In this document: positions 8,301 through 16,932 of the stretch, piece after piece
Position numbering within the stretch: position 1 is the stretch's first letter
Layout of the letters: each line of letters opens with the position of its first letter
Translations under genes and position numbers: made by a program
Assembly: GCF_000380105.1 (NCBI RefSeq)
Contig: NZ_KB904449.1
Coordinates: forward strand, 1-64,000
Origin: Streptococcus orisratti DSM 15617
GTDB lineage: Bacteria > Bacillota > Bacilli > Lactobacillales > Streptococcaceae
Reading direction: 5' to 3'
Length of the DNA: 64,000 nucleotides
The notes under the pieces: model-generated
The model's database searches: none
The model's input: the letters and a program-made list of their open reading frames with translations, nothing else
What the model was told of the DNA's origin: nothing

Positions 8301-8331
8301 AGTATAAAGGGTGACGTAAGGTTATAGTCAA
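8301..8331 (-). promoter_or_regulatory. MerR-type promoter (19-bp spacer) of DUF2268-merR operon
   Basis: Minus strand: -35 TTGACT (8331-8326), a 19-bp spacer, -10 TATACT (8306-8301). The spacer carries an imperfect dyad whose outer parts are TGAC and GTCA. Overlong 19-bp spacers with a central dyad are the hallmark of promoters that MerR proteins activate by DNA distortion; the second gene of the operon encodes a MerR protein. Confidence 0.7.
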
Positions 8332-8334
8332 GTC

Positions 8335-8369
8335 GTTAAAAACAGTTTTCGATGAAAACTGTTTTTAAC
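8335..8369 (-). terminator. Terminator overlapping the mrnC stop codon
   Basis: Perfect 16-bp inverted repeat (8335-8350 with 8354-8369, 3-nt loop). On the minus strand its descending arm contains CTGTTTTTAAC, providing a short U-tract. It ends the cysS-mrnC transcript directly before the DUF2268 promoter. Confidence 0.7.
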
Positions 8370-8763
8370 TATTCTCGACTACCTCAATACACCAATCAAT
8401 CAACTCTTCTAACCGATCAACTTGATTAGTCATGTGAAGATAGCCCATGACCGCCTCAAAACCCGTTGACATCTTGTAGGTGACGACATCGGTATTTTTA
8501 GCCTTGGTATGGCTGTTGGCATTGCGGCCGCGACGGTAGATATCTTCTTCTTTTTCGGTCAATAGCTGCGCTTCCAGCATTTTAGTGATCAACATGGCCT
8601 GCGCCTTGGCTGATACATAGCGAGTCGCTTTGCGGTGCAGTTGATTGGGCTTGGTAAGCCCCTGAAAAATCAGGTGTTTACGAATATAAGTGGAATAAAT
8701 AGCATCACCTTCAAAGGCAAGGGCAATCCCATTAATCAGATTGACATCAACTGACTTAGTCAC
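8365..8763 (-). CDS. mrnC: Mini-ribonuclease III
   Basis: A 132-residue RNase III catalytic domain without a dsRNA-binding domain. In Bacillus, Mini-III matures 23S rRNA ends. The signature INGIALAFEGDAIYSTYIRKHL holds the catalytic aspartate and the family's EGDAIY motif; KAQAMLITKM and the DIYRRGRNANSHTKAKN loop follow. Its start overlaps the end of cysS by 8 nt, indicating translational coupling. A terminator overlaps its stop codon; in many streptococci rlmB would follow directly, but here rlmB lies 3.2 kb away. Confidence 0.93.
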   Translation of the reverse strand: MTKSVDVNLINGIALAFEGDAIYSTYIRKHLIFQGLTKPNQLHRKATRYVSAKAQAMLITKMLEAQLLTEKEEDIYRRGRNANSHTKAKNTDVVTYKMSTGFEAVMGYLHMTNQVDRLEELIDWCIEVVENS

Positions 8764-10102
8764 GTGTCCACCTCACACCATCCTTGGTATCAAGAAGCTT
8801 GATGCCTTGCGCAGCTAATTGGTCACGAATAGCATCTGCGGTTTCAAAATCACGCGCTGCTCTAGCTAGCTGACGTTCTTTAATCAAGGCTTCAATATCT
8901 GCATCTAGCACTTCCTCTTCAAAGACAATACCAAAGACGGCTAAAAGTTTGGCAAAGGTATCCTTAACAGTTTGATTATAGTTGCCAGAGTTAATCCACT
9001 TGGCGAGGTCAAAAATGACTGTGATACCGTTAGCGGTATTGAAATCATCATTCATAGCCGCCTCAAAGTCAGCGACAAACCGAGCCAGTTGGTCAGCGTC
9101 AGTAACTTCTCCCACTGGCAGAGTGTAGGTATTTTTCAAATACTTGAGATTGACTTCTGCATCGTGTACCGCTTTTTCCGTAAAATTCACTGGCTTACGG
9201 TATTGTTGAGTGGCTAGGAAGAAACGAAGCACTTGCCCGTCAACAGTTTTCAGCATATCGTGAACAGTCACGAAATTGCCAAGTGATTTAGACATTTTTT
9301 CATTGTCCACATTGACGAAACCGTTGTGCATCCAGTAATTAGCAAAAGTCTTGCCTGTCTTGGCTTCCGACTGTGCAATTTCATTGGTGTGGTGTGGAAA
9401 TTCCAAGTCTGCTCCACCACCGTGAACGTCAATGGTATCACCGAGGATTTCCGTCGCCATAACCGAACATTCAATGTGCCAGCCAGGACGTCCTTGCCCC
9501 CAAGGACTTGACCAAGAGACTTCGCCTGGCTTGGCTGCTTTCCAGAGAGCAAAATCAAGCGGATTTTCCTTGATGTCGCCTTCGCCATCCACACGACCAC
9601 TAGCACCCACTTCAAGGTCTGCTAGAGTTTTGTTGGCTAACTTGGCATAATTACTGGACTTAGCCACACGGAAATAAACATCACCGTCTGCTTCATAAGC
9701 GAAGCCTTTGTCCACCAAAACCTGCACAAAATCAATGATTTCATCCATATAATCAATAACACGTGGATTTTTAGTCGCAGGCTTAACCCCAAGCTGCTTA
9801 ACATCTTCCATAAAAGCTGCAATGAACTTGTCTGAGAAAGACTTGGTGTCCATGCCAGCTTCAGCCGCACCTTTGATGATTTTATCGTCAACATCCGTAA
9901 AATTGGAAATATAATTCACCTTGTAACCACGATACTCAAAGTATCGACGAATGGTATCAAAAGCCACGACGCTACGGGCATTCCCAATGTGAATATAGTT
10001 ATAAACCGTTGGTCCGCAGACATACATGTTGACCGTATTATCATGAATCGGTACAAATTCACGCAGACTTCGGGTCATGGTATCATAAAGTTTAATTGTC
10101 AT
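8756..10102 (-). CDS. cysS: Cysteinyl-tRNA synthetase
   Basis: A 448-residue class I aminoacyl-tRNA synthetase charging tRNA-Cys. Visible: the zinc and cysteine-binding cysteine in MYVCGPTVYNY (Cys29), the HIGH-type motif HIGN at residues 38-41, zinc ligands in GWHIECSVMA and FPHH, the KMSKS motif in EKMSKSLGNF, and the C-terminal DALR domain. Length is normal for the family. Ribosome-binding site GAGAGG upstream of the ATG. It overlaps mrnC by 8 nt and follows a small membrane-protein gene by about 20 nt, so the cysE-cysS region may be one long operon, which makes physiological sense (cysteine synthesis and use). Confidence 0.97.
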   Translation of the reverse strand: MTIKLYDTMTRSLREFVPIHDNTVNMYVCGPTVYNYIHIGNARSVVAFDTIRRYFEYRGYKVNYISNFTDVDDKIIKGAAEAGMDTKSFSDKFIAAFMEDVKQLGVKPATKNPRVIDYMDEIIDFVQVLVDKGFAYEADGDVYFRVAKSSNYAKLANKTLADLEVGASGRVDGEGDIKENPLDFALWKAAKPGEVSWSSPWGQGRPGWHIECSVMATEILGDTIDVHGGGADLEFPHHTNEIAQSEAKTGKTFANYWMHNGFVNVDNEKMSKSLGNFVTVHDMLKTVDGQVLRFFLATQQYRKPVNFTEKAVHDAEVNLKYLKNTYTLPVGEVTDADQLARFVADFEAAMNDDFNTANGITVIFDLAKWINSGNYNQTVKDTFAKLLAVFGIVFEEEVLDADIEALIKERQLARAARDFETADAIRDQLAAQGIKLLDTKDGVRWTRD

Positions 10103-10122
10103 TTTAAAATCCTCTCAGCAAG

Positions 10123-10308
10123 TTAAGTTTTAGGAATTTTGCGGTAAGAAAGATAACGAACAATGAGCACAATAATCCAGATAAAACTAGCCAATAACCA
10201 GATAAGCCCCTCAAAGACATGAGCAACTGCGAATTGCAGAGCCGTATTGATAAGACTCAACACCACCATTAAAATAAAATACCAATTCTTCAGTAAAAAT
10301 TTTTTCAT
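10123..10308 (-). CDS. Small membrane protein of unknown function
   Basis: A 61-residue protein with two predicted transmembrane segments (about residues 8-28 and 33-52) and a basic C-terminal tail (RYLSYRKIPKT). It fits tightly between the nucleoside phosphorylase gene (2 nt apart) and cysS (20 nt), and GGAATTATAGAA overlapping the end of the upstream gene can act as its ribosome-binding region. Position in the operon and the membrane profile argue that it is real; I do not recognise the family. Confidence 0.6.
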   Translation of the reverse strand: MKKFLLKNWYFILMVVLSLINTALQFAVAHVFEGLIWLLASFIWIIVLIVRYLSYRKIPKT

Positions 10309-10310
10309 TT

Positions 10311-11075
10311 CTATAATTCCTTCGCAATTGCTAATGCTACCTCAAAAAAAGTCATGACATCAGCTGTGCGCTCCTCATGTCGCTTATCCCATTCTTCGTT
10401 ATGGTGATCAACGTAATCAGCTGTATAAAAAAATTGATAAACATTGGCCCGTCGAAATTGTGCCCATGCCATGAGTGCTGAAGCTTCCATATCAACGACC
10501 TCTGCACCAACTGCCATACGACGTTTAACTTTATCAGCTGTTTCTCGATAAAAAGCATCCGTCGTCCAGGTCTTGGCCCGCACATGCTCGATTCCAGCAT
10601 TATTAAAAGCCTTTTCCATGGTCAATAGCAGAGCTTCATTATAAGAGATTTCATCACTAGCCGGGGCGTAGTGGTAACTTGTCCCCTCATCACGCAGAGC
10701 CACACTTGGAATGAGAATCTTATCCGCCTCAATTCTCTTATCCAAACCCCCACAGGAACCAAGGACGATAATGTTTTTGAAACCGACAGCTTTGAGTTCT
10801 TCCAGCTGACCGACAGCCATAGAAGCTCCAATTGGAGCCATCGTTACCGCAATTTTAACACCAGTCTTTTCATAGATGTACCAGGGGTGCCTACCATTCA
10901 GACTATAAATGGAGCCTCCCTCGTGAATACCTGCCATCTCCTTCATGCGATTGACGATTTCACCGTTAAAGGAAAAAATCAGCGTATCACAGACTTCTTT
11001 CACTTCTGCATCACTCGCCAGATGAGGCTCAATGACCGCTCGTCCTGGTTCGAATTCTGTTAATAGCATAAGCAC
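10311..11075 (-). CDS. Nucleoside phosphorylase (PNP/UDP superfamily)
   Basis: A 254-residue phosphorylase of the PNP/UDP type, which splits nucleosides with phosphate to base and pentose-1-phosphate. Visible: NIIVLGSCGGLDK (phosphate/ribose-site glycine loop) around residues 103-115 and AEVVDMEASALMAWA (ribose-binding Glu-Met-Glu-type signature) around 191-205. There are no signal or membrane segments. AGGAGGTGCT precedes the ATG. It follows the GNAT gene by 4 nt and precedes the small membrane protein by 2 nt. Preference for uridine or purine nucleosides cannot be decided from sequence alone. Confidence 0.85.
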   Translation of the reverse strand: MLMLLTEFEPGRAVIEPHLASDAEVKEVCDTLIFSFNGEIVNRMKEMAGIHEGGSIYSLNGRHPWYIYEKTGVKIAVTMAPIGASMAVGQLEELKAVGFKNIIVLGSCGGLDKRIEADKILIPSVALRDEGTSYHYAPASDEISYNEALLLTMEKAFNNAGIEHVRAKTWTTDAFYRETADKVKRRMAVGAEVVDMEASALMAWAQFRRANVYQFFYTADYVDHHNEEWDKRHEERTADVMTFFEVALAIAKEL

Positions 11076-11079
11076 CTCC

Positions 11080-11946
11080 TCATTTTGGGGAATCTAGGTA
11101 AACTACTTCGGTTTGCTTGGTAAAGCCAATCTTTTCATAAAGATGCTTGGCACCTCGATTATCATCATTCACCGCGATTTGGAAAGTCTTGGTATTTTTG
11201 TCAATCAGGTCATTAACCAAGTTCTGCACGAGATAGGTGCCCAGACCTTGACCACGAAAATCCTCTGCAACAGCCAAACCGTAAAGGTAATTCATATCAC
11301 TGGACAAATCCACCGTACAGCAGGCCACTAGCTGATTGTCCTTAAACAAGACATATAGCAGACTATTGGGGTCTTTCAGAGCTTCCTTGATATAGCGCTG
11401 GCTGACCTCGCTAGTCTCACTAGGTTCAGCAAAAGCCTCAAAATGAATCTGCGCAATGGCATCTTGGTGACTATTATCAGCCAGTTGAACGTGAACGTCA
11501 GAACGTATTTCAAAGTCATAAGGCTGTCGGTCTCTTCCCAACCAAGTCTCGGTTTCTGTATCTTCTACCAAATTCCAGTGCCCAATCAATTTAGGATTTT
11601 TCTCCAAAAAAACGCGCTCCGTTTGGAAAGTAATTGATGCAATAGGATAGGACTTGGTCTCTTCTTGAAATCGAGTAAAGAGCTGTCTAGCAATGCCTTT
11701 GCGACGATAATCAGGGTGAACTAATATCGCCAGCTCTGCATTTTCATCATCCGCATAAACTGTCAACAAGCCGAGCAACTTCTGTCCTTCATAGTAGAGA
11801 AAGAAGGCGGGCATGTCAGGATCAAAGTTGAGCATACTTGAAAGGTACGGATCTCTATAAGTCTTATCATGTGCCTGACAGACACGAATAAGCTGTCTGG
11901 TAGCTAGCAGTTCTTCATCAGTTAGGTGACTTACCGCCTTCAACAT
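11080..11946 (-). CDS. Tandem GNAT-domain N-acetyltransferase
   Basis: A 288-residue protein with two GNAT acetyltransferase domains. The first (about residues 1-135) has the acetyl-CoA loop LVHPDYRRKGIARQLFTRF, the second (about 148-288) has LAVAEDFRGQGLGTYLVQNLV, both matching the R/QxxGxG/A motif. The N-terminal domain of such double proteins is often degenerate, but both loops look intact here. AGGAGGATTGCTTT precedes the ATG. It lies 12 nt downstream of cysE in a run of closely spaced genes. The acceptor substrate is unknown. Confidence 0.85.
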   Translation of the reverse strand: MLKAVSHLTDEELLATRQLIRVCQAHDKTYRDPYLSSMLNFDPDMPAFFLYYEGQKLLGLLTVYADDENAELAILVHPDYRRKGIARQLFTRFQEETKSYPIASITFQTERVFLEKNPKLIGHWNLVEDTETETWLGRDRQPYDFEIRSDVHVQLADNSHQDAIAQIHFEAFAEPSETSEVSQRYIKEALKDPNSLLYVLFKDNQLVACCTVDLSSDMNYLYGLAVAEDFRGQGLGTYLVQNLVNDLIDKNTKTFQIAVNDDNRGAKHLYEKIGFTKQTEVVYLDSPK

Positions 11947-11958
11947 AAAGCAATCCTC

Positions 11959-12582
11959 CTAGAGATTTGACGATCGATGGCTACGATCCCGCAGCTCCTC
12001 TAACTTATTAGTGTAATAGTGTGATTCGCGTTCTTCTTCAATCTGATGAATAACCAAGTCATCCTTTTTACCATGGACACGAACAACTTTAGCAGGAATC
12101 CCGACAACTGTAACATCCGCTGGAACATCTGATACCACTACTGCTCCAGCACCAACCTTGGCATTTTTCCCAATTTCAATTGGACCAATAACCTGAGCGT
12201 GAGCCGAAACAAGTGCTCCTTCACGAACAGTCGGATGACGTTTGCCGACATCCTTACCTGTTCCACCAAGGGTAACACCGTGATAAAGCATGACACCTTT
12301 CTCAACAATCGCCGTCTCTCCAATAACCAGACCCGAACCGTGATCTATAAAAACACCACTGGCAATTTCAGCTCCCGGATGAATTTCAATCTGAGTCCAA
12401 AAACGCCAAAATTGACTATGCATCCTCGCTAGTAACTTAAAATTATGCTTCCACAAAAAATGCGAAAGGCGATGAGCTGCTAACGCCTTTAAACCTGGAT
12501 AAGTTAATATGACCTCTAACCCCGAACGCGCCGCAGGATCCAATTCTTTAACAATATCAATACTTTCTTTCCACCAACCCAC
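11959..12582 (-). CDS. cysE: Serine O-acetyltransferase
   Basis: A 207-residue CysE making O-acetylserine from serine and acetyl-CoA, the first step of cysteine synthesis. Visible: the N-terminal helical region (residues 1-65), then a left-handed beta-helix of hexapeptide repeats from IEIHPGAEIASG, with catalytic histidines in FIDHGSG and MLYHGVTLGG, the substrate loop GKRHPTV, and the tail VRVHGKKDD. AAGGAGGAGCC precedes the ATG. The leader carries an inverted repeat (AGGGATAG and CTATCCCT, about 12597-12635). The gene opens the run cysE-GNAT-phosphorylase-small protein-cysS-mrnC. Confidence 0.96.
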   Translation of the reverse strand: MGWWKESIDIVKELDPAARSGLEVILTYPGLKALAAHRLSHFLWKHNFKLLARMHSQFWRFWTQIEIHPGAEIASGVFIDHGSGLVIGETAIVEKGVMLYHGVTLGGTGKDVGKRHPTVREGALVSAHAQVIGPIEIGKNAKVGAGAVVVSDVPADVTVVGIPAKVVRVHGKKDDLVIHQIEEERESHYYTNKLEELRDRSHRSSNL

Positions 12583-12657
12583 GGCTCCTCCTTCCTAAGG
12601 GATAGTTCCAAGGACAACGCCAACACCTATCCCTAACTACAACTAATATTACTTAAT

Positions 12658-13413
12658 TTAATCATCAACCTCTACTTCTGACCAATTAATCAAAATTTGT
12701 TGATCATCAAAAGGATTGATAACAACGCCAACCGTTTCATCAATATCATTAGCACCGTGTCCTGGTTGATAAATATCCTCAACCTTCCAAGTCAAAATAG
12801 TTCCATTGGCTTTTCTAAAAGGTGTCCCAAAATCCTTATGATTATACCACTTGGCAAAACTTTGAAGGTTTGAAAAAGCTGGAACATAACTCTGACCTTC
12901 TGGTGTTGACATCGTTGGGAACATGCGGTCAAAATTACCATCTTCACGTGGATGTACAAAGGCTGGCACCAAATAATATTTATCCATCGTATCAGCTTTT
13001 AGATTTTCATCACCCATCAATGTATTCAAAATTGCCGTAAAACTATTTAAAAATTGGACAAACTCGCTGCTTTTGAAGATAGTTGAATTGCCAAAATCAC
13101 CTGTTTTCTTGAGGTTGAAAACCAGTCCTGTCAGCCCCTTGACGATAACTTCCTCTAAAACCTCCAAGGCCGAACGTTCTACCCAATTTTGTTCTTGGGC
13201 ACTAAGCTGAGAAACTTTAAAAATCTCAAGGTCATTCTTATCTGTGAATACAGGTGTCACACGTTGCCCATCAATTTCAAGGGCATAAGGCCTATCACTG
13301 GCCCAGACTGGATTGTTATGGAGGGCATTTACTAGAGCAATACTATCTAAAAAATTATCTGGGGCATTGATAAAAGCTCGTAGGCGAATATCAAGTTCAT
13401 TTGTGTTTGTCAT
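12658..13413 (-). CDS. SseB-domain protein
   Basis: A 251-residue cytoplasmic protein with two SseB-type domains: N-terminal (about residues 5-110, including PVFTDKNDLEIF) and C-terminal (about 130-245). Streptococcal genomes carry this gene next to pnp and cysE; its molecular role is not established. The start at 13413 (MTNTNELDIRLR) is chosen because AAGGTAG lies upstream and because a longer reading frame would extend into the end of pnp. It is probably co-transcribed with pnp, 37 nt upstream. Confidence 0.8.
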   Translation of the reverse strand: MTNTNELDIRLRAFINAPDNFLDSIALVNALHNNPVWASDRPYALEIDGQRVTPVFTDKNDLEIFKVSQLSAQEQNWVERSALEVLEEVIVKGLTGLVFNLKKTGDFGNSTIFKSSEFVQFLNSFTAILNTLMGDENLKADTMDKYYLVPAFVHPREDGNFDRMFPTMSTPEGQSYVPAFSNLQSFAKWYNHKDFGTPFRKANGTILTWKVEDIYQPGHGANDIDETVGVVINPFDDQQILINWSEVEVDD

Positions 13414-13450
13414 TTTTTCTACCTTATTTGTTTCTCTTTTTTGTAAAGAT

Positions 13451-15655
13451 TTATTCTTTATCTTTGCGTTCACGTAAATGTCCGCCAAAAGGACCTTTTC
13501 TGTCTTTATGATGACTTTTACGTTCTTTTTGTTCCCCTTCTGCTTTTTCAGCCTTAGGTGGACGAGGAAGCAAAGCCTTCATAGAGGCATCAATGCGCCC
13601 TTTGTCATCGATTTTGATAACCTTAACATCCACTTCATCTCCGACAGCAAGAACATCTTCAACATTTGTTGTGCGTGTCCAGGCAATTTCTGAAATATGA
13701 ACCAAGGCATCTGTTGTGTTGAAGAGGTTAACAAAGGCACCAAACTTTTCGATACGAACAACTTTGGCATGGTAAACATCATCAACCTTAGCTTCACGAA
13801 CAAGTTCTGTGATAATTTCTTTAGTACGGTTAATAGCATCCTGATCAGAAGAATAGATAGCTACATTACCTTCTTCATCAATATCAATCTTAACGCCAGT
13901 TTCTGCGATAATCTTATCGATGGTTTCGCCACCTTTACCAATAACAATCTTGATTTTATCCACATCAATCTTGATGGTGTCAATCTTAGGTGCTGTAGGA
14001 GCCAATTCTGCACGAGGTGCTGGGATCGTTGCTTCAATCAAGTCAAGAATTTCAAAACGGGCCTTCTTGGCTTGAGCCAAAGCTTCTTCCAAGATTTGCG
14101 GTGTAATCCCTTCAATCTTGATGTCCATTTGCAGAGCTGTAATCCCCTCACGAGTACCAGCAACCTTAAAGTCCATATCACCAAAGTGGTCTTCCAAACC
14201 TTGAATATCTGTCAAAACGGTATAGTTTGTACCATCTGAGATGAGCCCCATAGCAATACCAGCAACTGGTGCCTTAATTGGCACACCACCAGCCATAAGA
14301 GCCAACGTACCCGCACAGATAGAAGCCTGAGATGATGACCCATTAGATTCCAATACTTCTGCCACCAAGCGGATAGCATACGGAAATTCTTCCAAGCTCG
14401 GAAGAACTTGAGCAAGAGCACGCTCACCAAGGGCCCCGTGACCAATCTCACGACGACCAGCTGCACCATAACGACCAGTCTCTCCAACAGAATATTGTGG
14501 GAAATTGTAGTGATGCAAGAAACGTTTTTTATACTCAGGGTCAAGACCATCAATAATCTGCGTGTCCCCCATAGGTGCCAAAGTCAAGACAGACAAAGCT
14601 TGCGTTTGCCCACGTGTAAAGAGACCTGAGCCATGTACTTTTGGCAAGAAATCAATTTCGGCATCCAACGGACGAATCTCATCAACTTTACGACCATCGG
14701 GACGAATTTTGTCTTCTGTAATAAGACGACGCACCTCTGCGTGTTCCATTTGTTCCAAAATCTCAGCCACATCACGCATAATACGGTCGTGTTCTTCATG
14801 CTCAGCATAACGCTCTTCGTACTCAGCGGTTACACGTTCTTTGACAGTTTCGGTCGCAGCTTCACGCGCTTTCTTTTCTTCAACTTGAACAGCAGCTTGC
14901 AAATCAGTGTTGTAGGCTGCGATGATTTCAGCTTGGAGCTCAGCATCCACTTGCAAGAGTTCTACTTCTGCTTTTTCCTTACCGACTGCAGCGACGATTT
15001 TTTCTTGGAAGGCGATCAATTCGCGAACAGCTTCATGGCCTTTGAGCAGAGCCTCAAGCATGATGTCTTCTGACAATTCCTTAGCACCTGACTCTACCAT
15101 GTTGATGGCATCTTTAGTCCCCGCCACGGTCAGTTCTAATAGCGAAGCTTCTTTTTGCGCAGCCGTTGGGTTGATGATGTACTCTCCATCAATGTAAGCC
15201 ACTTGTACACCAGCAATTGGGCCGTTGAATGGAATATCTGAGATAGATAAAGCCAATGAAGAACCAAACATAGCTGCCATTGGAGCGCTAGCATCTTCAT
15301 CATAGGAAAGGACAGTATTGATTACCTGAACTTCATTGCGGAAACCTTCCGCAAACATTGGGCGGATTGGACGGTCAATGAGACGTGCGGTCAAGGTTGC
15401 ATCCGTTGAGGGACGACCTTCACGCTTCATGAAGCCACCGGGGAATTTACCGGCAGCATACATCTTTTCTTCATAGTTAACTTGTAGCGGAAAGAAATCA
15501 CCCGTTGCCATTTTTTTAGACATAACTGCCGCAGTAAGCACCGTTGATTCACCATAACGCACTACTGCTGCGCCATTAGCCTGCTTAGCTACTTGACCAA
15601 TTTCAACCACAAGGGGTTTTCCCGCAAAGGTCATTTCAAAAGTTTGTTTTGACAT
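13451..15655 (-). CDS. pnp: Polyribonucleotide nucleotidyltransferase (PNPase)
   Basis: A 734-residue 3'-5' phosphorolytic exoribonuclease, component of the RNA degradation machinery. Domains in order: first RNase PH (about 1-220, with [22 protein letters not shown] split by basic substrate residues), helical linker rich in Glu (about 240-310), second RNase PH (about 315-540, with [21 protein letters not shown] as signature), KH ([13 protein letters not shown], about 565-600) and S1 ([13 protein letters not shown], about 625-690), then a basic Lys/Arg/His tail. Length is normal. AGGAGTTAAAAG precedes the ATG. A hairpin in the leader (15701-15739) could be an RNase III or autoregulatory target. 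Confidence 0.97.
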   Translation of the reverse strand: MSKQTFEMTFAGKPLVVEIGQVAKQANGAAVVRYGESTVLTAAVMSKKMATGDFFPLQVNYEEKMYAAGKFPGGFMKREGRPSTDATLTARLIDRPIRPMFAEGFRNEVQVINTVLSYDEDASAPMAAMFGSSLALSISDIPFNGPIAGVQVAYIDGEYIINPTAAQKEASLLELTVAGTKDAINMVESGAKELSEDIMLEALLKGHEAVRELIAFQEKIVAAVGKEKAEVELLQVDAELQAEIIAAYNTDLQAAVQVEEKKAREAATETVKERVTAEYEERYAEHEEHDRIMRDVAEILEQMEHAEVRRLITEDKIRPDGRKVDEIRPLDAEIDFLPKVHGSGLFTRGQTQALSVLTLAPMGDTQIIDGLDPEYKKRFLHHYNFPQYSVGETGRYGAAGRREIGHGALGERALAQVLPSLEEFPYAIRLVAEVLESNGSSSQASICAGTLALMAGGVPIKAPVAGIAMGLISDGTNYTVLTDIQGLEDHFGDMDFKVAGTREGITALQMDIKIEGITPQILEEALAQAKKARFEILDLIEATIPAPRAELAPTAPKIDTIKIDVDKIKIVIGKGGETIDKIIAETGVKIDIDEEGNVAIYSSDQDAINRTKEIITELVREAKVDDVYHAKVVRIEKFGAFVNLFNTTDALVHISEIAWTRTTNVEDVLAVGDEVDVKVIKIDDKGRIDASMKALLPRPPKAEKAEGEQKERKSHHKDRKGPFGGHLRERKDKE

Positions 15656-15700
15656 CTTTTAACTCCTAAAAATTGATTTTTTTGACACGTCTGTTTTCTA

Positions 15701-15739
15701 CAAAGACCAACCTACAAAAATCTCGTAAACTCGTCTTTG
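15701..15739 (-). promoter_or_regulatory. Hairpin in the pnp leader
   Basis: Arms CAAAGAC (15701-15707) and GTCTTTG (15733-15739) could close a stem about 45 nt upstream of the pnp start. In E. coli, pnp is autoregulated through RNase III cleavage of a leader hairpin; an equivalent role here is only a possibility. Confidence 0.35.
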
Positions 15740-15872
15740 CATAAAACTACGTATCTTCACTATTTTACCATATTTTCGCAAGAATAGCAGGGCTTCTAAC
15801 AGGGATTTTTATACAAAATGGGAGCGGTGTGAATAGGATGAACATTTTTACCAAACAACCTAACAAATAACT

Positions 15873-15903
15873 AAAGACAGCAACTCGAAAAATTGCTGTC
15901 TTT
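15873..15903 (-). terminator. Terminator hairpin before the MITE
   Basis: Perfect 11-bp stem with arms AAAGACAGCAA and TTGCTGTCTTT. It lies downstream of the ClbS-like gene on the minus strand, beyond the MITE-like element, and is probably the gene's original terminator now displaced by the insertion. Confidence 0.6.
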
Positions 15904-15917
15904 ATTGCCTTTGTTTC

Positions 15918-16082
15918 TTAGAACCTGTATTCACAAGTGAAGTGATTTTATATAAGAGATAGTTTTTCGCTAATCAAGGCAGTTTTTTGAGAGAATGCTG
16001 ACTGTATCTTGAAAAAACTAACGATGAGTAGCTGAAAAACTAGCCTTAGATAGAAGTGTCGGACTATGAATACAGGTTCTTA
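15918..16082 (+). repeat. MITE-like element, copy A (TIR + 3-bp target duplication)
   Basis: A 159-bp element (15921-16079) with perfect 13-bp terminal inverted repeats GAACCTGTATTCA and a direct TTA on both sides (15918-15920 and 16080-16082), as expected for a target-site duplication. It has no open frame for a transposase. A second copy lies inverted at 18197-18336; the two share the first ~110 bases and then diverge. Its right end reaches into the ClbS-like gene. Confidence 0.8.
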
Positions 16083-16603
16083 ATATGGGCATTCAACTTC
16101 TTAATAGCCCAATCGTAGTGACTAGACATTGAGGAAACGAAATAAGAACCTAATGTATTATTCCCTGTCCATCCAAAGATATTTTTGGTGAATAGCTCCT
16201 CATTTGAAAAACTCTCTACCAGCTGCAATGCTCTGCCATGACTGTCCTGCAAAAGACTCTTCGCTTCCTCTAAAGTCGTCTTTTCATGTTTTTTAACAAA
16301 GCTGATATTTATTTCACCGTAAGTACGCCAATTGTAGGGTTCTGGAAGAAAAGGCTGTGCTTGGCCTGCTTGATTATTCATCACGAAAGCAATCAAAAGC
16401 TGATGCCATTCATAAAGGTGAATAAGAACGTCCTTAACATCTTTATCGCGCGCCCAATGAGCTTCCTTACGCTTAGGCCCATCAGAAAAATCAAGTCTAG
16501 TGGTAATATTTTCAGCTTCCACATACTCCAACAAGCCCCAAAGTTTAGCGAAATTTACCTGAGAAGCCTCTAGCAAATCACTTTTACATGTTGGTCTAGG
16601 CAT
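16064..16603 (-). CDS. ClbS/DfsB family four-helix-bundle protein
   Basis: A 179-residue DinB-like four-helix-bundle protein of the ClbS/DfsB (DUF1706) group; the namesake ClbS protects cells from the genotoxin colibactin. The N-terminal MPRPTCKSDLLEAS and HWARDKDVKDVLIHLYEWHQLL fit the family, as does YNWRTYGEINISF. The last five residues (KNLYS) and the stop codon are read from the terminal inverted repeat of a MITE-like element, so the native C-terminus has been replaced by the insertion, apparently without losing the core fold. Followed upstream by a GlsB-like gene 15 nt away on the same strand. Confidence 0.82.
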   Translation of the reverse strand: MPRPTCKSDLLEASQVNFAKLWGLLEYVEAENITTRLDFSDGPKRKEAHWARDKDVKDVLIHLYEWHQLLIAFVMNNQAGQAQPFLPEPYNWRTYGEINISFVKKHEKTTLEEAKSLLQDSHGRALQLVESFSNEELFTKNIFGWTGNNTLGSYFVSSMSSHYDWAIKKLNAHIKNLYS

Positions 16604-16618
16604 AGAGTCACCGGCCTT

Positions 16619-16852
16619 CTAATTTCCAAAGAAAAGATCCACCACAGCAATGACAATGATAGCCCCTAGCACTGATGGAACAAGCGCCATACCTGCCAAT
16701 GATGGTCCCCAGTAGCCAAACAAAGCTTGCCCGACAGATGAACCAATCCAGCCTGCGAACATCTTGGTAAAACAGCCCATAGACTCACCACGGTTGGTGA
16801 TTGCACCTGCAATCGCTCCAATTAAAACACCAATTAACATTGACCAAAGCAT
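16619..16852 (-). CDS. GlsB/YeaQ/YmgE family stress membrane protein
   Basis: A 77-residue, glycine-rich membrane protein with two to three hydrophobic segments (MLWSMLIGVLIGAIAGAI near the start, then WIGSSVGQALFGYWG and VLGAIIVIAVVDLFF), typical of the transglycosylase-associated/GlsB family. GGAGAGAGATAT lies just upstream. Family members are induced by stress; the biochemical role is unknown. It is 15 nt upstream of the ClbS-like gene and probably co-transcribed. Confidence 0.8.
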   Translation of the reverse strand: MLWSMLIGVLIGAIAGAITNRGESMGCFTKMFAGWIGSSVGQALFGYWGPSLAGMALVPSVLGAIIVIAVVDLFFGN

Positions 16853-16932
16853 ATATCTCTCTCCTTATATCATTTTTTCTTTAGTATACCATAAAAGTAT
16901 TAACTTCGTTTTTTTAAACATAGCAAAGCTAA

